DNA of 64,000 nucleotides from Bradyrhizobium septentrionale (GTDB lineage: Bacteria > Pseudomonadota > Alphaproteobacteria > Rhizobiales > Xanthobacteraceae): NCBI RefSeq assembly GCF_011516645.4, contig NZ_CP088285.1, forward strand, positions 806,001 through 870,000, written 5' to 3'. The notes below the pieces were generated by a model. It saw only the letters and a program-made list of their open reading frames with translations. It had not been told where the DNA came from and made no database searches. Position 1 is the first letter of the stretch, and each line of letters starts with the position of its first letter. Position numbers and translations under genes: made by a program. This document shows positions 8,435 through 18,095 of the stretch, in pieces.

Positions 8435-10113
8435 CTTGAGGGTTTCTCCTGCATCAGGCAACGAACGAACCGCCGACTTCGGAGCAGCCTCCTTGGATCT
8501 GTCCAGCTCTGCCATTTATCGGCAGCGGATCGAAAACCTTGGTTCGCGAGAGGCGCTGCCGCGCGGCTCGAGCGCGTCGACCTCGTCGGCAAGGGTCGCC
8601 TTCATGTCCCGTTCACACGGCAAGACATTGCCGAGCCCTTCGGCGCTTGTCCCTACAAGAAGATTGATGCGGTGCTTGCAATGCATCCCGCTCTGCCCAG
8701 CCTCCCACTCACAACTCATGCGCACTTTGTCGTCCTCTCGAACTGCATGACCTCGTACTCTCTGCCGCCTGAACTGCTCTCAACTCTAAAAACATAGCAT
8801 GCGTTCTTCCATGCACTTTGCTCCAGCTACCTTCACTCGAATTATCCAAGGATCCTGCGCCCTTTTGAATCGATCATGTCCTCAATCTGCTAAGCATCTG
8901 CGTTCGCGCAATGCAGCGGGATCGCACGAAGGGTATCGAACCGAACAAGCTTGTCGGCATCATTTGCTGCACCCAAGTTGCGTCGACGAGAGGCGGCCAG
9001 TGCGCATCATGCTCGCTCAGATTGCCCGGACTGTTTGCCGATGCCGATCTCATACCGAGATCTGAGACTGATGTTCCCCGCAGATCTAACTCACTATACC
9101 TCCACCAGCGGTGAACTCCCGCCTGCCGCGGAAATGCTCCAGATCGGTGATGTTTGTCGCCCGGCAGGCGGCGTGCTCCAGCTGTCCTTCGAGAAGCAAG
9201 CACAATTGAATTGTGAGCAGTGCGCGCCCATCACTACGGCCAACCAAGGGAGCGCCGAGCTGCTACCCCGATCAGCCTGCAACCAGACAGACGCGCGCCT
9301 TCGCATGCGTACCCCCGGCCGGGCGATGCAACCGAGAGCGGCCGAGGAGGCTCATTGAAGACCTACCCTTACGATCCGTTTTTCTGAAGCGCGAAAAGGA
9401 TCGCGCAAGGGCTATTGACGGACGATGTAGCTATCGACGCACAAATCCGTACGAAACGGACAAACGCAGGTCAGGCGACGTGCTCTAATGACGCTCGGAG
9501 GGGCTGTTCGCAACAAGCTATCGACAAAAGCGATGCAACATGCCGACTGGGCCGACACCGTCGAGTTGAATGAAGACAAGTAAGTTGGCGGCAAGCCCGT
9601 CGTAGCGCCGCTAGCGGCCTGTAGGGCAGCATGGTGTCCGGTGCGTCAGCAGTCAACGCCAGACCTGACATGCCAGAGACACGGCCAATCGACACGATTG
9701 ACCCTGACACACTCATCGTTGCACACCGGGGTTAAGGGTACACAGGCTGGGCAATTCGAACGCGCCGATCACGACGCAAACGTGATCTTGCTTTTGTTCG
9801 CCGAGGCACATTCGGCGTCATCGGTGAGGGTTCGCGAACAGCGCCAGCAAGCTCCAGAGCATCAGCATGACGTGTTGAGGAGCTCTCGGACAAGGAGTGG
9901 CTCTCGATGTGAGCCAGCACGGCTCGGCCTTTCGGTGTAATGCGCCAGCCGAATGGATCACGTTCCACAAGCCCCATCGTGAAGATGCTCAGATCGGGCA
10001 CGCGGGAGGCAAATCGCCTGGTGTGCTTTGACCGTAAGCGCTGTTCAGCGGCCACCTACCGGTTGACGGGGCGATCTGCGAGTCTGCGGTTTGTTTGAAC
10101 CGTTAGGCTTAGA

Positions 10114-10551
10114 ATGGACACAGGGCATAGTGCTATCACGGAGCCGGTGAGGCGGCTTGAGGTCTTCACTGGAGCCGGCCGTCGGCGGAAGTGGAGCGAC
10201 GAGGACAAGGCGCGGATTGTTGCGGAGATCGTTGCGAGCGGCGACTCGGTCTGTTCGGTAGCGCGACGGCATGGATTGTCGCCGCAGCAGTTGTTTGGCT
10301 GGCGCCGTCAGTTGCGAGAAGCTGCGGGCGGTCATTCCGAAGTGGAAGAAGTACAGTTTGTGCCGGCGGTGGTGGATGCCGTAGTGCCGGCGCCCGCTCT
10401 TGGCCGTGAGCGCAAAGCGGTGCGCTGCAAGGCCAAGACGGATTCCGGGATCATCGAGATCGAAGTTGACGGCATCACGATCCGGGCCGGTCGTGGTGCC
10501 GACCCAACAATGATTGCGTCGATCGTCCAGGCGCTGAAGGCGAGCCAGTGA
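10114..10551 (+). CDS. tnpA: IS66 accessory protein TnpA
   Basis: A 145-residue IS66 Orf1-type protein with an N-terminal helix-turn-helix (RKWSDEDKARIVAEIVASGD, VCSVARRHGLSPQQLFGWRR) that binds DNA. The C-terminal part ends in the IEIEVDGITIRAGRGADPTM segment typical of the family. Its TGA overlaps the GTG of tnpB (GTGA), indicating coupled translation. Needed together with TnpB and TnpC for IS66 transposition. Confidence 0.93.
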   Translation: MDTGHSAITEPVRRLEVFTGAGRRRKWSDEDKARIVAEIVASGDSVCSVARRHGLSPQQLFGWRRQLREAAGGHSEVEEVQFVPAVVDAVVPAPALGRERKAVRCKAKTDSGIIEIEVDGITIRAGRGADPTMIASIVQALKASQ

Positions 10552-10904
10552 TCGGTCCGTCGGGTGCGGTCCGGGTGATGGTGGCGACTAAACCGGTAGA
10601 CTTCCGCAAGGGAATGGAGGGGCTTGCTACCCTGGTGCGCGAGAGCATGGGGGCTGACCCATTCTCGGGAGCTGTCTATGTGTTCAGGGCCAAGCGGGCG
10701 GATCGGATCAAGCTGGTGTTCTGGGACGGAACGGGTTTGTGTCTGTTCGCCAAGAGGCTGGAGGATGGAATCTTCCGCTGGCCGAAGATCGAGGACGGTG
10801 TGATGCGTCTGTCGGCGGCGCAATTGTCGGCGCTGCTGGAGGGGCTCGACTGGCGGCTTGTGCATGAAGCACGGGCGACGCCGGCGCCAACACAAGCGGG
10901 ATAG
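10548..10904 (+). CDS. tnpB: IS66 accessory protein TnpB (IS66 Orf2 family)
   Basis: A 118-residue IS66 Orf2-type protein of standard length. Family motifs are ATKPVDFRKGMEGLATLV, VYVFRAKRADRIKLVFWDGT and GLCLFAKRLEDGIFRWP. It overlaps tnpA by four bases and precedes tnpC by about 75 bases. Biochemical role unknown although the gene is required for movement in studied IS66 elements. Confidence 0.94.
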   Translation: MIGPSGAVRVMVATKPVDFRKGMEGLATLVRESMGADPFSGAVYVFRAKRADRIKLVFWDGTGLCLFAKRLEDGIFRWPKIEDGVMRLSAAQLSALLEGLDWRLVHEARATPAPTQAG

Positions 10905-11978
10905 TTGTTGGCGGTGCTGCGGCGAAGTGAATCAGGAGCGTCGGACGCGTCGCCAGTTGGCGGCGAATATGCTCTGAATTGGGTGTGAGCGACGCCCTGC
11001 CTGACGATCCCGAGACGCTGAAAGCGATGCTGCTTGCGGAGCGGTGCGAGAGCGAACGGCTGCGTCAGATCATCAAGGAATTGCAGCGGCATCGGTTTGG
11101 CCGGCGGGCAGAGACGCTGCCTGAAGATCAGATGCTGCTGGGCCTAGAAGACGTCGAGCAGGTGGCAGCGTACGGCGAGACGGCGCAGGACGTCAGCGCA
11201 CCTGAAGGCCGTGAGGTGCAAGCCGGTAGGCGCCGCGTCAACCGTGGCGCCTTGCCGGCGCACCTGCCGCGGATCGAAGTCGTCGTCGACATCGAGGACA
11301 AGACCTGTCCCTGCTGCCAGGGCGAGTTACATCGGATCGGCGAGGATAGAAGCGAGCGGCTGGACCTGGTCCCGGCGCAGTTCCGGATCCTCGTTACCCG
11401 GCGTCCCAAATACGCCTGCCGCGCTTGCGAGGACGGTGTCATGCAGGCGCCGGCCCCGGCCCGGTTGATCGAGGGCGGACTGCCGACCGAAGCAACCATC
11501 GCCCAGGTTCTGGTGTCCAAATATGCCGATCACCTGCCGCTCTATCGGCAGGCTCAGATTTACGCCCGCCAGGGCATTGAGCTCGATCGTTCGACGCTGG
11601 CGGACTGGGTGGGACAAGCAGCCTTCCACCTGCGTCCGTTGCATGAGCGCCTCCTCGGCAAGCTCAGGCGACGGCCAAAGCTGTTCGCCGACGAGACGAC
11701 GATGCCGGTGCTCGATCCCGGCCGAGGGCGCACCAAGACCGGTCAGCTCTGGGCCTATGCAGCGGACGACCAGCCATGGGGCGGCGCCGATCCGCCGGGC
11801 GTCGCCTATGTCTATGCTCCCGATCGCAAAGCCGACCGACCAATCGCGCATCTGGCAGGCTTCAAGGGGATCCTGCAGGTCGATGGCTATGCTGGCTATG
11901 GCAAGCTGGCCGAGCGTGGCGACGTTCAGCTTGCATTCTGCCGAGTAGGCGGGGGTGTTGCCATCCCCGCCCCTCACA

Positions 11979-12011
11979 GACCCGGACGAGCGGATTACCC
12001 GCATCCGGTTC
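11979..12011 (-). ncRNA. Group II intron domain V
   Basis: On the minus strand this reads as a 33-base hairpin: GAACCGGATGCGGG, the tetraloop-like TAATCC region, then CGCTCGTCCGGGTC. The pairing arms and GAAC/GUCC ends are those of the catalytic domain V of bacterial group II introns. It lies about 20 bases after the maturase stop codon, followed by the domain VI stem. Confidence 0.85.
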
Positions 12012-12989
12012 TTCACGCGCAAGCTTCGCTCACGAGACGGCAGCATATTGGTGGACGATCTTGGCTGTTGGCAGTGGGTATCGCGCGAGCATGGCCCGGA
12101 AGCGCGTCCACGGCAGATTGCTGTGGCGGCCACGCCGTGCGAGCCATTTCCTCCATATCCGCGTGACTTGGTGGTGGTACCATCTGATGCGTCGGCCGTT
12201 TCCGGAGATGCCGTAGTAGGCGCAGTGCCCCCGGATTACCCGTGACAGATGGGCGTGCTGCTCCCTGAACGAACAGTGCAGGTTTTGCCGACACCATTCC
12301 ATCACAGAAGCCAGCGCGCGTGCGTAACGGTCTTTTGCCGTTATCTGACGGACGACATTCTTGCCTTGCCTCGACAGACCCCACACGTGGGTGAAGCCAG
12401 GGAAGTTGAACGTGGTCCCCGCCGTCGCAGGATGACGCCCGCCTGGGCGTTTGAACCGGAAGTCTACGAAGCGAGTCTTGGTCGGATGGAGTTGAAGCCC
12501 ATACCGATCAAGCCGCTTGGCCAACACGTTCAGCAATCGCTTGCCGGACAGGTGGTCCTCAAAGGCAATCACCGCATCATCAGCGTATCGAACCAGTTGG
12601 CACCGCCCCTTGAGCCGCGGTCGCGCCACCTGCTCGAACCATTCGTCCAGCACATAATGCAGGTAGATGTTTGCAAGCAGTGGCGAGATCACGCCGCCTT
12701 GGGGCGTTCCAACAGTCGTGCGGCGCAGGATGCCCTTTTCGAGCACCCCCGCCTTCAGCCATTTATCAATCATCCTCCGGACGACACCGTCCGTGACTCG
12801 CTGGTCGAGGAATCGGCGCAAGTGTGCGTGGTCGATGGTGTCGAAGTATTTCGAGATATCGACGTCCACCACCCAGCGCAGCCCTTGTTCCATGAACCCG
12901 GTACGTAGAGCGTGCAGGGCGTCATGGGCCGATCGTCCCGATCGGAACCCGTACGAGCACGGCAAGAAGTCCGTCTCGTAGATCGGCTC

Positions 12990-14627
12990 TAGCCCGTCCT
13001 ATTCGTGAGAGTGCTTTTTTTAGTCCGATTGATGTGGCCGCACATCTGCTCTGACGAGGCGCGCGGGATTGCCTTCGGCTTTTCACCGCCTGACCGACCC
13101 GTACTTTGCAACGCGCTTGAGGTGTAGGTTGGGCGAACGGGGGGCGGACGCCCCGCCGGTCAAGGACCGAGAGGCAGCAGCGCGCCTGGCAAGCCGCGGA
13201 TCAGGTCGGCTTCGGGACATGCCGCGGCAAACGCAAGGCGAATGCGGCTCGTGGTCTCGACCACACGGGCAGCGAGTTTCAAGAGACGAAGACGCAGCGT
13301 CGCGAACTCGGCTGTGGCCAATTCCCGGGCTTTGGGAATCGCGTCGCGCACGGTCAGCATCAGCCAATAAGCGGCGGTGTGGAGAACGAGGCGGACTTGA
13401 TTGGCGAGCGCCGAACGGCAGCTGGTGCGATCGGAGGCGAGCTGTGTCTTATGCAGCTTGATCAGATTCTCGGCTTGGCCGCGCGCGCAATACAGGCTGT
13501 CGTAGATCCACTCGGCCGAGCCGACATCGAGGCTGGTGACGACGAAACGGATGTCGAGGCCGAGCATCGTCGCCTCAATACGGGCGACGGTACGCCGTTC
13601 GCGATCCCAGGACTTTGCCTTGTGGCGCGTCTCGGTATAGCCACGCAGAACCGGCAGGTTCTCGATGGCGCGTCGCGTGCGGATGTCGTCGGCGGCCTCG
13701 TCGAGTTTTCTGGCGAGCGGCTTGGTGCCGGACAGACCGAAGATGTAGTCGATGCCGTTGGTCTCGCACCACGCCATTGCCTCCGGCCGGGCATAGTGCC
13801 CGTCGCCACGGAACGTAATTCGCGTGTTGTGCCACCGCGTCCGGATATGCCGGATCAGGCGGCGCAGGTGGGCACGCACCTCGACGCCGCCCGGCGTCTT
13901 GCCGGGCCGCAGCACGACCGCCACGGGCCGGCTCTTCTCCGTGTCGTAGACGTGGATCGGCAGGAAGCAGCGTTCGTCATAATGAGCGTTGAACAGCGAG
14001 AGCTGCTGATGGCCGTGGACGACATCGCAGGTATCATCGATGTCGAGCGTGACGGATGCCGGCTCGCGCGGGTAGCTATCCATCCATGCGTCGACCAAAG
14101 TGTAGGTCAGTCGGATCACGTCGCGCAGGCGCGGAGCATTCTCCAGCCGCGACAGCGTCGGTTGGGAACACAGATCGCGACCCGTGTCCGGCAGCCGTCC
14201 GCAGGCCAGCTTGAATGCGGGATCGGACCGCAGATGATCGAGGTCGTCGGCGTCCTCGTAGCCGCAGCAGATCGCGAACATGCGCGCGCGGAACATATCG
14301 ACAAGGCTGTGCACGACCCGCGTCGGATCGCGCCGATCCGGGAACACCCGGGCCAAATTGTCGGCCAAGCCGAGACGCCGCTCGGCCATCGCCAGAAGCA
14401 TCACGCCCCCGTTCGAGGTCAGCCGACCGCCATCGAAGGCAGCTGTGACTTTCTTGGCGTGAACGGCTGGAAACGAGAAGGGCAGAATCGTATCATCGGT
14501 CATGGCGGGCCTGGCGTTCGCGGTTGAGGTGATGGGGTTGGCTTTGCAACCGAATCCTACGCCGCATCAGCGCTTTACACCACGCTCGCCAGCCTCTCAG
14601 GCGCACTCTGACGAATAAGACGGGCTA
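12990..14627 (-). mobile_element. IS1380-family element, copy 1 (transposase intact)
   Basis: Ends TAGCCCGTCCTATTCGTGAG at the left and the matching CTGACGAATAAGACGGGCTA at the right. It sits inside the group II intron ORF. Two further copies of the same element occur at 33173 and 47161; this copy is the only one with an unbroken transposase frame. I could not find a clean target duplication. Confidence 0.9.
13160..14503 (-). CDS. IS1380-family transposase
   Basis: A complete 447-residue IS1380-type DDE transposase, starting MTDDTILPFSFPAVHAKKVT. Key features are FDGGRLTSNGGVMLLAMAER, the first acidic motif TLDIDDTCDVVHGHQQLSLF, FRGDGHYARPEAMAWCE, and the C-terminal YCARGQAENLIKLHKTQL with the conserved E of the family and HTAAYWLMLTVRD. 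Large open frames on the opposite strand (for example 13379-14527) are shadows. Confidence 0.95.
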   Translation of the reverse strand: MTDDTILPFSFPAVHAKKVTAAFDGGRLTSNGGVMLLAMAERRLGLADNLARVFPDRRDPTRVVHSLVDMFRARMFAICCGYEDADDLDHLRSDPAFKLACGRLPDTGRDLCSQPTLSRLENAPRLRDVIRLTYTLVDAWMDSYPREPASVTLDIDDTCDVVHGHQQLSLFNAHYDERCFLPIHVYDTEKSRPVAVVLRPGKTPGGVEVRAHLRRLIRHIRTRWHNTRITFRGDGHYARPEAMAWCETNGIDYIFGLSGTKPLARKLDEAADDIRTRRAIENLPVLRGYTETRHKAKSWDRERRTVARIEATMLGLDIRFVVTSLDVGSAEWIYDSLYCARGQAENLIKLHKTQLASDRTSCRSALANQVRLVLHTAAYWLMLTVRDAIPKARELATAEFATLRLRLLKLAARVVETTSRIRLAFAAACPEADLIRGLPGALLPLGP

Positions 14628-16344
14628 GCAGCAGGAGAATCGCCCGCTGCGCCACCTTGTCTTCCAGTGTCGGGATGCCCAGCGGCCGTTCCGTGCCATC
14701 CGCCTTGGGGATGTAGTGCCGTCGCACCGGCGGCGCGATGTAACGGCCGGATTTGATGCGCGCCAGGAGATCATCAAGATTGACCTCCAAGTTCGCCTCA
14801 TAGTCCGTCGCCATCATGCCGTCGACGCCGGGCGCGCCATCCTTGCGCGTCAGACGATAAGCCTCGAGCATCCATTCACGGTCGATCAGGTGATGCAGCG
14901 CGGTCAGCACCCGCTCGGGATGTTGCCTCGCCAGATCGGCTATCCATTGTCGTTTCGTGGACAGGTTTGCGGGACTCAGGGTTCCCTCCCGTGTTTCTCG
15001 TCAATGGGTCTTAACGCGTGACGGCTCCCTTCCCTCCAGCGGGTCCCGGTGAGCCCAGTTCCCCGCCTTCCTCGGTACTACGAAGCCGCTACGACTTCCC
15101 GCCGCGCATGTCCGTCAGCTTATGTCTTCGCCTCGGGATTCCACATGCCTTGGTGTTTCGTGTTCGCGTCTGCGCTCCCGATGTTCGCCAAGTCGGTCAT
15201 CGGGCCCGGAGCATTGTTCAGGCCGGTGCTCCTGTCCGGCCGATTCATGTGGACACAAACGGGACCTCTCAGGTTTCCTGGTGGCCCATCCCGTACCTTT
15301 GCCCTGCTCTGAGACCCCGGCCGAACCGGTAAGCCTGACCATAGCGGCTTTCCCAGTGCTGCCCCCGGATCCAACACGGCGAAGGCTTCAGCACGACCAT
15401 GATTTCGAGGCTGCCACAGGGCTTCAGTACCCGCTGTCTACGCTTCACGAATGACGTTGCCGTCACCCATGCAAGACTCGCTTCCGGCTGGCGGGCTCCG
15501 CCTTTGCCGCGAGGGCGTCGAACCCTCTGGGTCACGTTGAAAGGTTTCAGGTCACATTCTTCCTCCTTTCCAGGACTTATCCTGACGCAAGCTGGTCCCA
15601 CATGCGGCGTAACTTCTACGAACTCGCCGCCCCCGGTCCCGCGCCCATTGCGGGCGAGGCGCTCAAGCATATCGCCGAGTTCTATGCCATCGAGAAGGAC
15701 ATCCGTGGCCGTAGCGCCGAGGAGCGCTGTCTCGTTCGGCAACAGAAAAGCCGACCGCTGGCGGAAGCCTTCGAGCAGTGGCTCCGCGCAAAGCTCGCGT
15801 TGATCAGCCAAAAGGGCAAGCTGGCCGACGCCATCCGCTATGCGCTCTCACGCTGGGAGGGCCTGACGCGCTTTATCGATGATGGCCGTATCGAGCTCGA
15901 CAACAACGCCGTAGAGCGCTCGATCCGTCCGATCACGCTCAACCGGAAAAATGCGCTGTTCGCAGGCTCCGACGGTGGTGCCGAGCACTGGGCTATCATC
16001 GCCTCCCTGGTCGAAACCTGTAAGCTGAACGATGTCGATCCGCTTGCCTACTTGACCGACGCGCTCACCAGGATCGTCAACGGTCATCCGAATAACGAGA
16101 TCGATCACCTGCTGCCGTGGGCCTATTGCCGTCACGACCTCAAAGCTGTGGCCTGAAAACAGCGCTTACCTTTGACCAATCCTGGCCACTTTTCGTTCGC
16201 TCGCGCAAAGCGCGTGCGCTCGCCCGCACCAGGCGTACAGGTTGCTGGTGGATCACGACTTCAAGCATGCTCGTTCTCTTCGATATTCTCGTAGCTCCTG
16301 GAAGGGCCTCGTGATCATATTCATGCGTTTACCAGCGAAGAGGC

Positions 16345-16375
16345 TTGAATCGAACGTAGCGTCACATTGTACGAT
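16345..16375 (+). promoter_or_regulatory. MerR-family type promoter of the GMC oxidoreductase operon
   Basis: TTGAAT, a 19-bp spacer (CGAACGTAGCGTCACATTG) and TACGAT. The overlong spacer with the ACGTAGCGT dyad core marks a MerR-family activated promoter. It points toward the GMC gene, 176 bases downstream, and is nearly identical to the copies at 53225 and 62180. Confidence 0.7.
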
Positions 16376-16550
16376 GCCGAGGTGTTCGCGACGATCCTTT
16401 GGCAAACGGGCGAAGCCACACCGGTAGTCTGTGGCGGTCGCGGAGACCTAGCGTACGTTCAACGCTGACGATGGCAGCTGTCACGGCAGTTGCCGAATAT
16501 TGAATAGGTCGGGATTGCGTATCGCCGGCCTATTGGCAGAGGGTGAGACA

Positions 16551-18065
16551 ATGACGGCCGATGCCGTTGATGTATGCGTGATCGGGAGCGGCGCCAGCGG
16601 CTCGATGGTCGCCTACGAGATCGCCCAAAGCGGTTTGCGAGTGCTCCTCCTTGAGGCAGGTCAGGCGCTTCCTCCCGACGCCTCGCTGGCGAGCGTCCAA
16701 AGTCGCATGGATACCGCCTTGGTTCGGTCTGCGGCAGGTACGTTGACTCCGTTCGGTCGTCCGTGGACCGTCTGTGCGCTCGGCGGTGGAATGACTTTGT
16801 ATGCCGGAATAGCCTTCCGTTATCGCATCATCGATTTTGACGCACGAGCGCATACCGCTGGAGATGCACTCGACCCGGCCTGGCCGATCGACTACGCCGA
16901 ACTGCGCCCCTTCTATGAGGAACTCGAACGGCGGATGGGAGTGGCCCGTCTGGCCGGCGCGGACCGGCTCGAGCCGCCGAGCGATCCTCCCATTCTGCCG
17001 CCCCATGAGTACAGCACGCAGGGGCGGTTGATTGCCGATGCGGCCAAGCGCCTGGGCCGGCTGCCGTTCCCCACCCCATTGGCAATCAACTCACTGCCAT
17101 ATCGCAACCGGCCAGCCTGTCATTGCGACCGTCCCTGTAACGAACATCTGTGCCCAACCGGCGCGCGAGCCGATGCGCGCTCGCCATTCACAGATGTCAC
17201 CCTGCCGCCTGGCGCACTGACGGTCGCTCCGGGCAGCAGGGCAGTAAGTATCGATCTGGCCAGTGTCAGCCGCGCGGACTCGGTAGAATGGCTCGACACG
17301 CTAAGCAGACGACGCGCCCGGGTTCGCGCCCGCTGCGTGGTGCTCGCCGGCAACGCAGTGCAGTCCGCGGCCCTGCTGCTCCGTTCGAGGCAGCGGGCAG
17401 CGCCGAACGGCATCGGCAATGCCTCTGGTATGGTCGGCGGTGGCATCTCGTTTAAGATCAGCGGCTACGTGTCGGGCAGCACCAGGATAGATCAGCTCTC
17501 CACGCCCCCCTCTGGCGGCCCATTTTCCACCGTCGCGATATCCGATCACTACCTGGACGACGAGGTGCCGTCGGGACTGGGCGGAATGATCTACGAAGCC
17601 AGTGGAGCTCAGCACACGGGCCACCACGGAGAGACAAACGTACGGCTGCATTTCCTGGCGGCCGACCAGCCCATGCGCAACAATGCCGTCCGATTGGCCG
17701 CCAGTCGGGACCGGCTGGGTTTAGAGAAGATCATTCTCGATTACTCGACCCATCCGCTGGACAAACGCCGATTAGGCTATCTGTCACGACGCGCGTCGAG
17801 CTTGCTGGCCGAGGCCGGCGTGGAAAAGGTCGATTACCAAGATTCCGGCTATCAGTTCGGCAGCGGGCATCTGCATGGCGGCTGTCGGGCCGGGATCGAC
17901 CCGGCACAATCGGTGGTCGACCGCTGGGGCCGGGTACACGACATTGACAACCTCTACGTCGCGGATGGGGGCTTCTTCCCCTATGCGGGAGGCGTCAACC
18001 CGACCTTCACGATCCAGGCGAACGCGCTGCGGATCGCTCGAAGAATAGTCACGCAGCTGATCTAA
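16551..18065 (+). CDS. GMC-family FAD-dependent oxidoreductase
   Basis: A 504-residue glucose-methanol-choline family flavoenzyme; members oxidise alcohols to aldehydes or ketones. The N-terminal FAD-binding motif is CVIGSGASGSMVAYEIAQSG with the ribose-binding acidic residue in LLLEAG. The GGG-containing ALGGGMTLYAG loop follows. A Cys cluster (ACHCDRPCNEHLCPTGARAD) matches the family's conserved CPTGA segment. The C-terminal active-site pair is in HLHGGCRAGIDP and GGVNPTFTIQANALR. The start at 16551 is preceded by GAGGGTGAG. It is the first gene of a plus-strand operon with an aminotransferase, sulfotransferase and exporter. GMC plus class III aminotransferase is the pairing used in aminoglycoside pathways to turn CH2OH into CH2NH2, so the same conversion is plausible here. 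Confidence 0.88.
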   Translation: MTADAVDVCVIGSGASGSMVAYEIAQSGLRVLLLEAGQALPPDASLASVQSRMDTALVRSAAGTLTPFGRPWTVCALGGGMTLYAGIAFRYRIIDFDARAHTAGDALDPAWPIDYAELRPFYEELERRMGVARLAGADRLEPPSDPPILPPHEYSTQGRLIADAAKRLGRLPFPTPLAINSLPYRNRPACHCDRPCNEHLCPTGARADARSPFTDVTLPPGALTVAPGSRAVSIDLASVSRADSVEWLDTLSRRRARVRARCVVLAGNAVQSAALLLRSRQRAAPNGIGNASGMVGGGISFKISGYVSGSTRIDQLSTPPSGGPFSTVAISDHYLDDEVPSGLGGMIYEASGAQHTGHHGETNVRLHFLAADQPMRNNAVRLAASRDRLGLEKIILDYSTHPLDKRRLGYLSRRASSLLAEAGVEKVDYQDSGYQFGSGHLHGGCRAGIDPAQSVVDRWGRVHDIDNLYVADGGFFPYAGGVNPTFTIQANALRIARRIVTQLI

Positions 18066-18095
18066 CGAGCGTGGATCATCAAACGGAGACCGGTC

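Larger units (their letters stand above)
7955..9731. other. Long stretch without convincing genes
   Basis: About 1.8 kb of mostly non-coding or decayed DNA. Overlapping frames of 60 to 135 codons exist on both strands but have no family resemblance. Two very short hydrophobic ORFs (8090-8197 and 8342-8434 complement) are listed separately. A minus-strand frame at 8516-8725 (MSCEWEAGQSGMHCKHRINL) has a GAGAGG ribosome-site-like sequence and may be a real small gene, but I cannot support it further. Confidence 0.45.
12030..14910 (-). pseudogene. ltrA: Group II intron reverse transcriptase/maturase, split by IS1380
   Basis: The N-terminal part (14910-14628) reads EWMLEAYRLTRKDGAPGVDG, RRHYIPKADGTERPLGIPTL, EDKVAQRAILLLL. 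The frame resumes beyond the IS at 12989 as EPIYETDFLPCSYGFRSGRS. The core RT domain has VVDVDISKYFDTIDH, GTPQGGVISPLLANIYLHYV and the catalytic box LVRYADDAVIAF. It ends in a maturase (X) domain, HAHLSRVIRGHCAYYGI; no HNH endonuclease is visible. Initiation is probably a little upstream of 14910 at a non-ATG codon. Inactive because of the insertion. Confidence 0.9.
11942..15592 (-). mobile_element. Group II intron (retroelement), interrupted
   Basis: The boundaries follow from restoration of the tnpC frame, give or take one base. On the minus strand the 5' 600 or so bases (15592 to about 14980) are the ribozyme domains I-IV, then comes the reverse transcriptase/maturase ORF, then domain V (12011-11979) and domain VI (about 11976-11944), whose stem GGGGCGGGGAUGGCAACACC is plain. 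The intron is in antisense orientation to tnpC. The 1.64-kb IS1380 insertion in its ORF should abolish mobility. Confidence 0.88.
10979..16156 (+). pseudogene. tnpC: IS66 transposase TnpC interrupted by a group II intron
   Basis: The 5' part (10979-11941) carries the N-terminal region, the zinc-finger-like CPCCQGELHRIGEDRSERLD, CRACEDG, and the start of the DDE domain (LFADETTMPVLDPGRGRTKT, QVDGYAGYGKLAERGDVQLA). The 3' part (15593-16156) resumes as WSHMRRNFYELAAPGPAPIA and carries DDGRIELDNNAVERSIRPIT. Joining 11941 to 15593 restores one uninterrupted frame of 508 codons (LAFC then WSHMRR). Since the intron lies in reverse orientation to tnpC it cannot be removed by splicing of tnpC mRNA, so the transposase is knocked out. 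Confidence 0.93.
10034..16169 (+). mobile_element. IS66-family element carrying a group II intron that carries an IS1380 element
   Basis: The ends are GTAAGCGCTGTT at 10034 and its complement AACAGCGCTTAC ending at 16169, flanked by the 8-bp direct repeat ctttgacc (10026-10033 and 16170-16177), exactly the IS66 pattern. It holds tnpA, tnpB and tnpC in order. tnpC is interrupted at 11942-15592 by a minus-strand group II intron, and the intron's reverse-transcriptase gene is interrupted at 12990-14627 by an IS1380-family element. Three insertion events are thus stacked, the IS66 being oldest and the IS1380 youngest. Confidence 0.93.
9732..16268 (-). pseudogene. Small winged-helix-like gene split by the IS66 insertion
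   Basis: The two flanks of the IS66 element join in frame across the target duplication ctttgacc. The upstream part is 16268-16178 (MLEVVIHQQPVRLVRASARA, RERTKSGQDWSK) and it continues at 10033 as HTRRFASRVPDLSIFTMGL, VERDPFGWRITPKGRAVLAH, then a basic tail to 9732. Joined it would encode about 130 residues. The GLVERDPFGWRITPKGRAVL stretch resembles a winged-helix wing and is a pattern I associate with small rhizobial proteins. The gene is therefore a recently interrupted, otherwise intact gene of unknown function. Confidence 0.7.

Noticed and set aside
13379..14527. Long open frame opposite the IS1380 transposase (also opposite copies 2 and 3)
   Set aside because: A GC-rich antisense shadow repeated with every copy of the transposase; no protein family resemblance.
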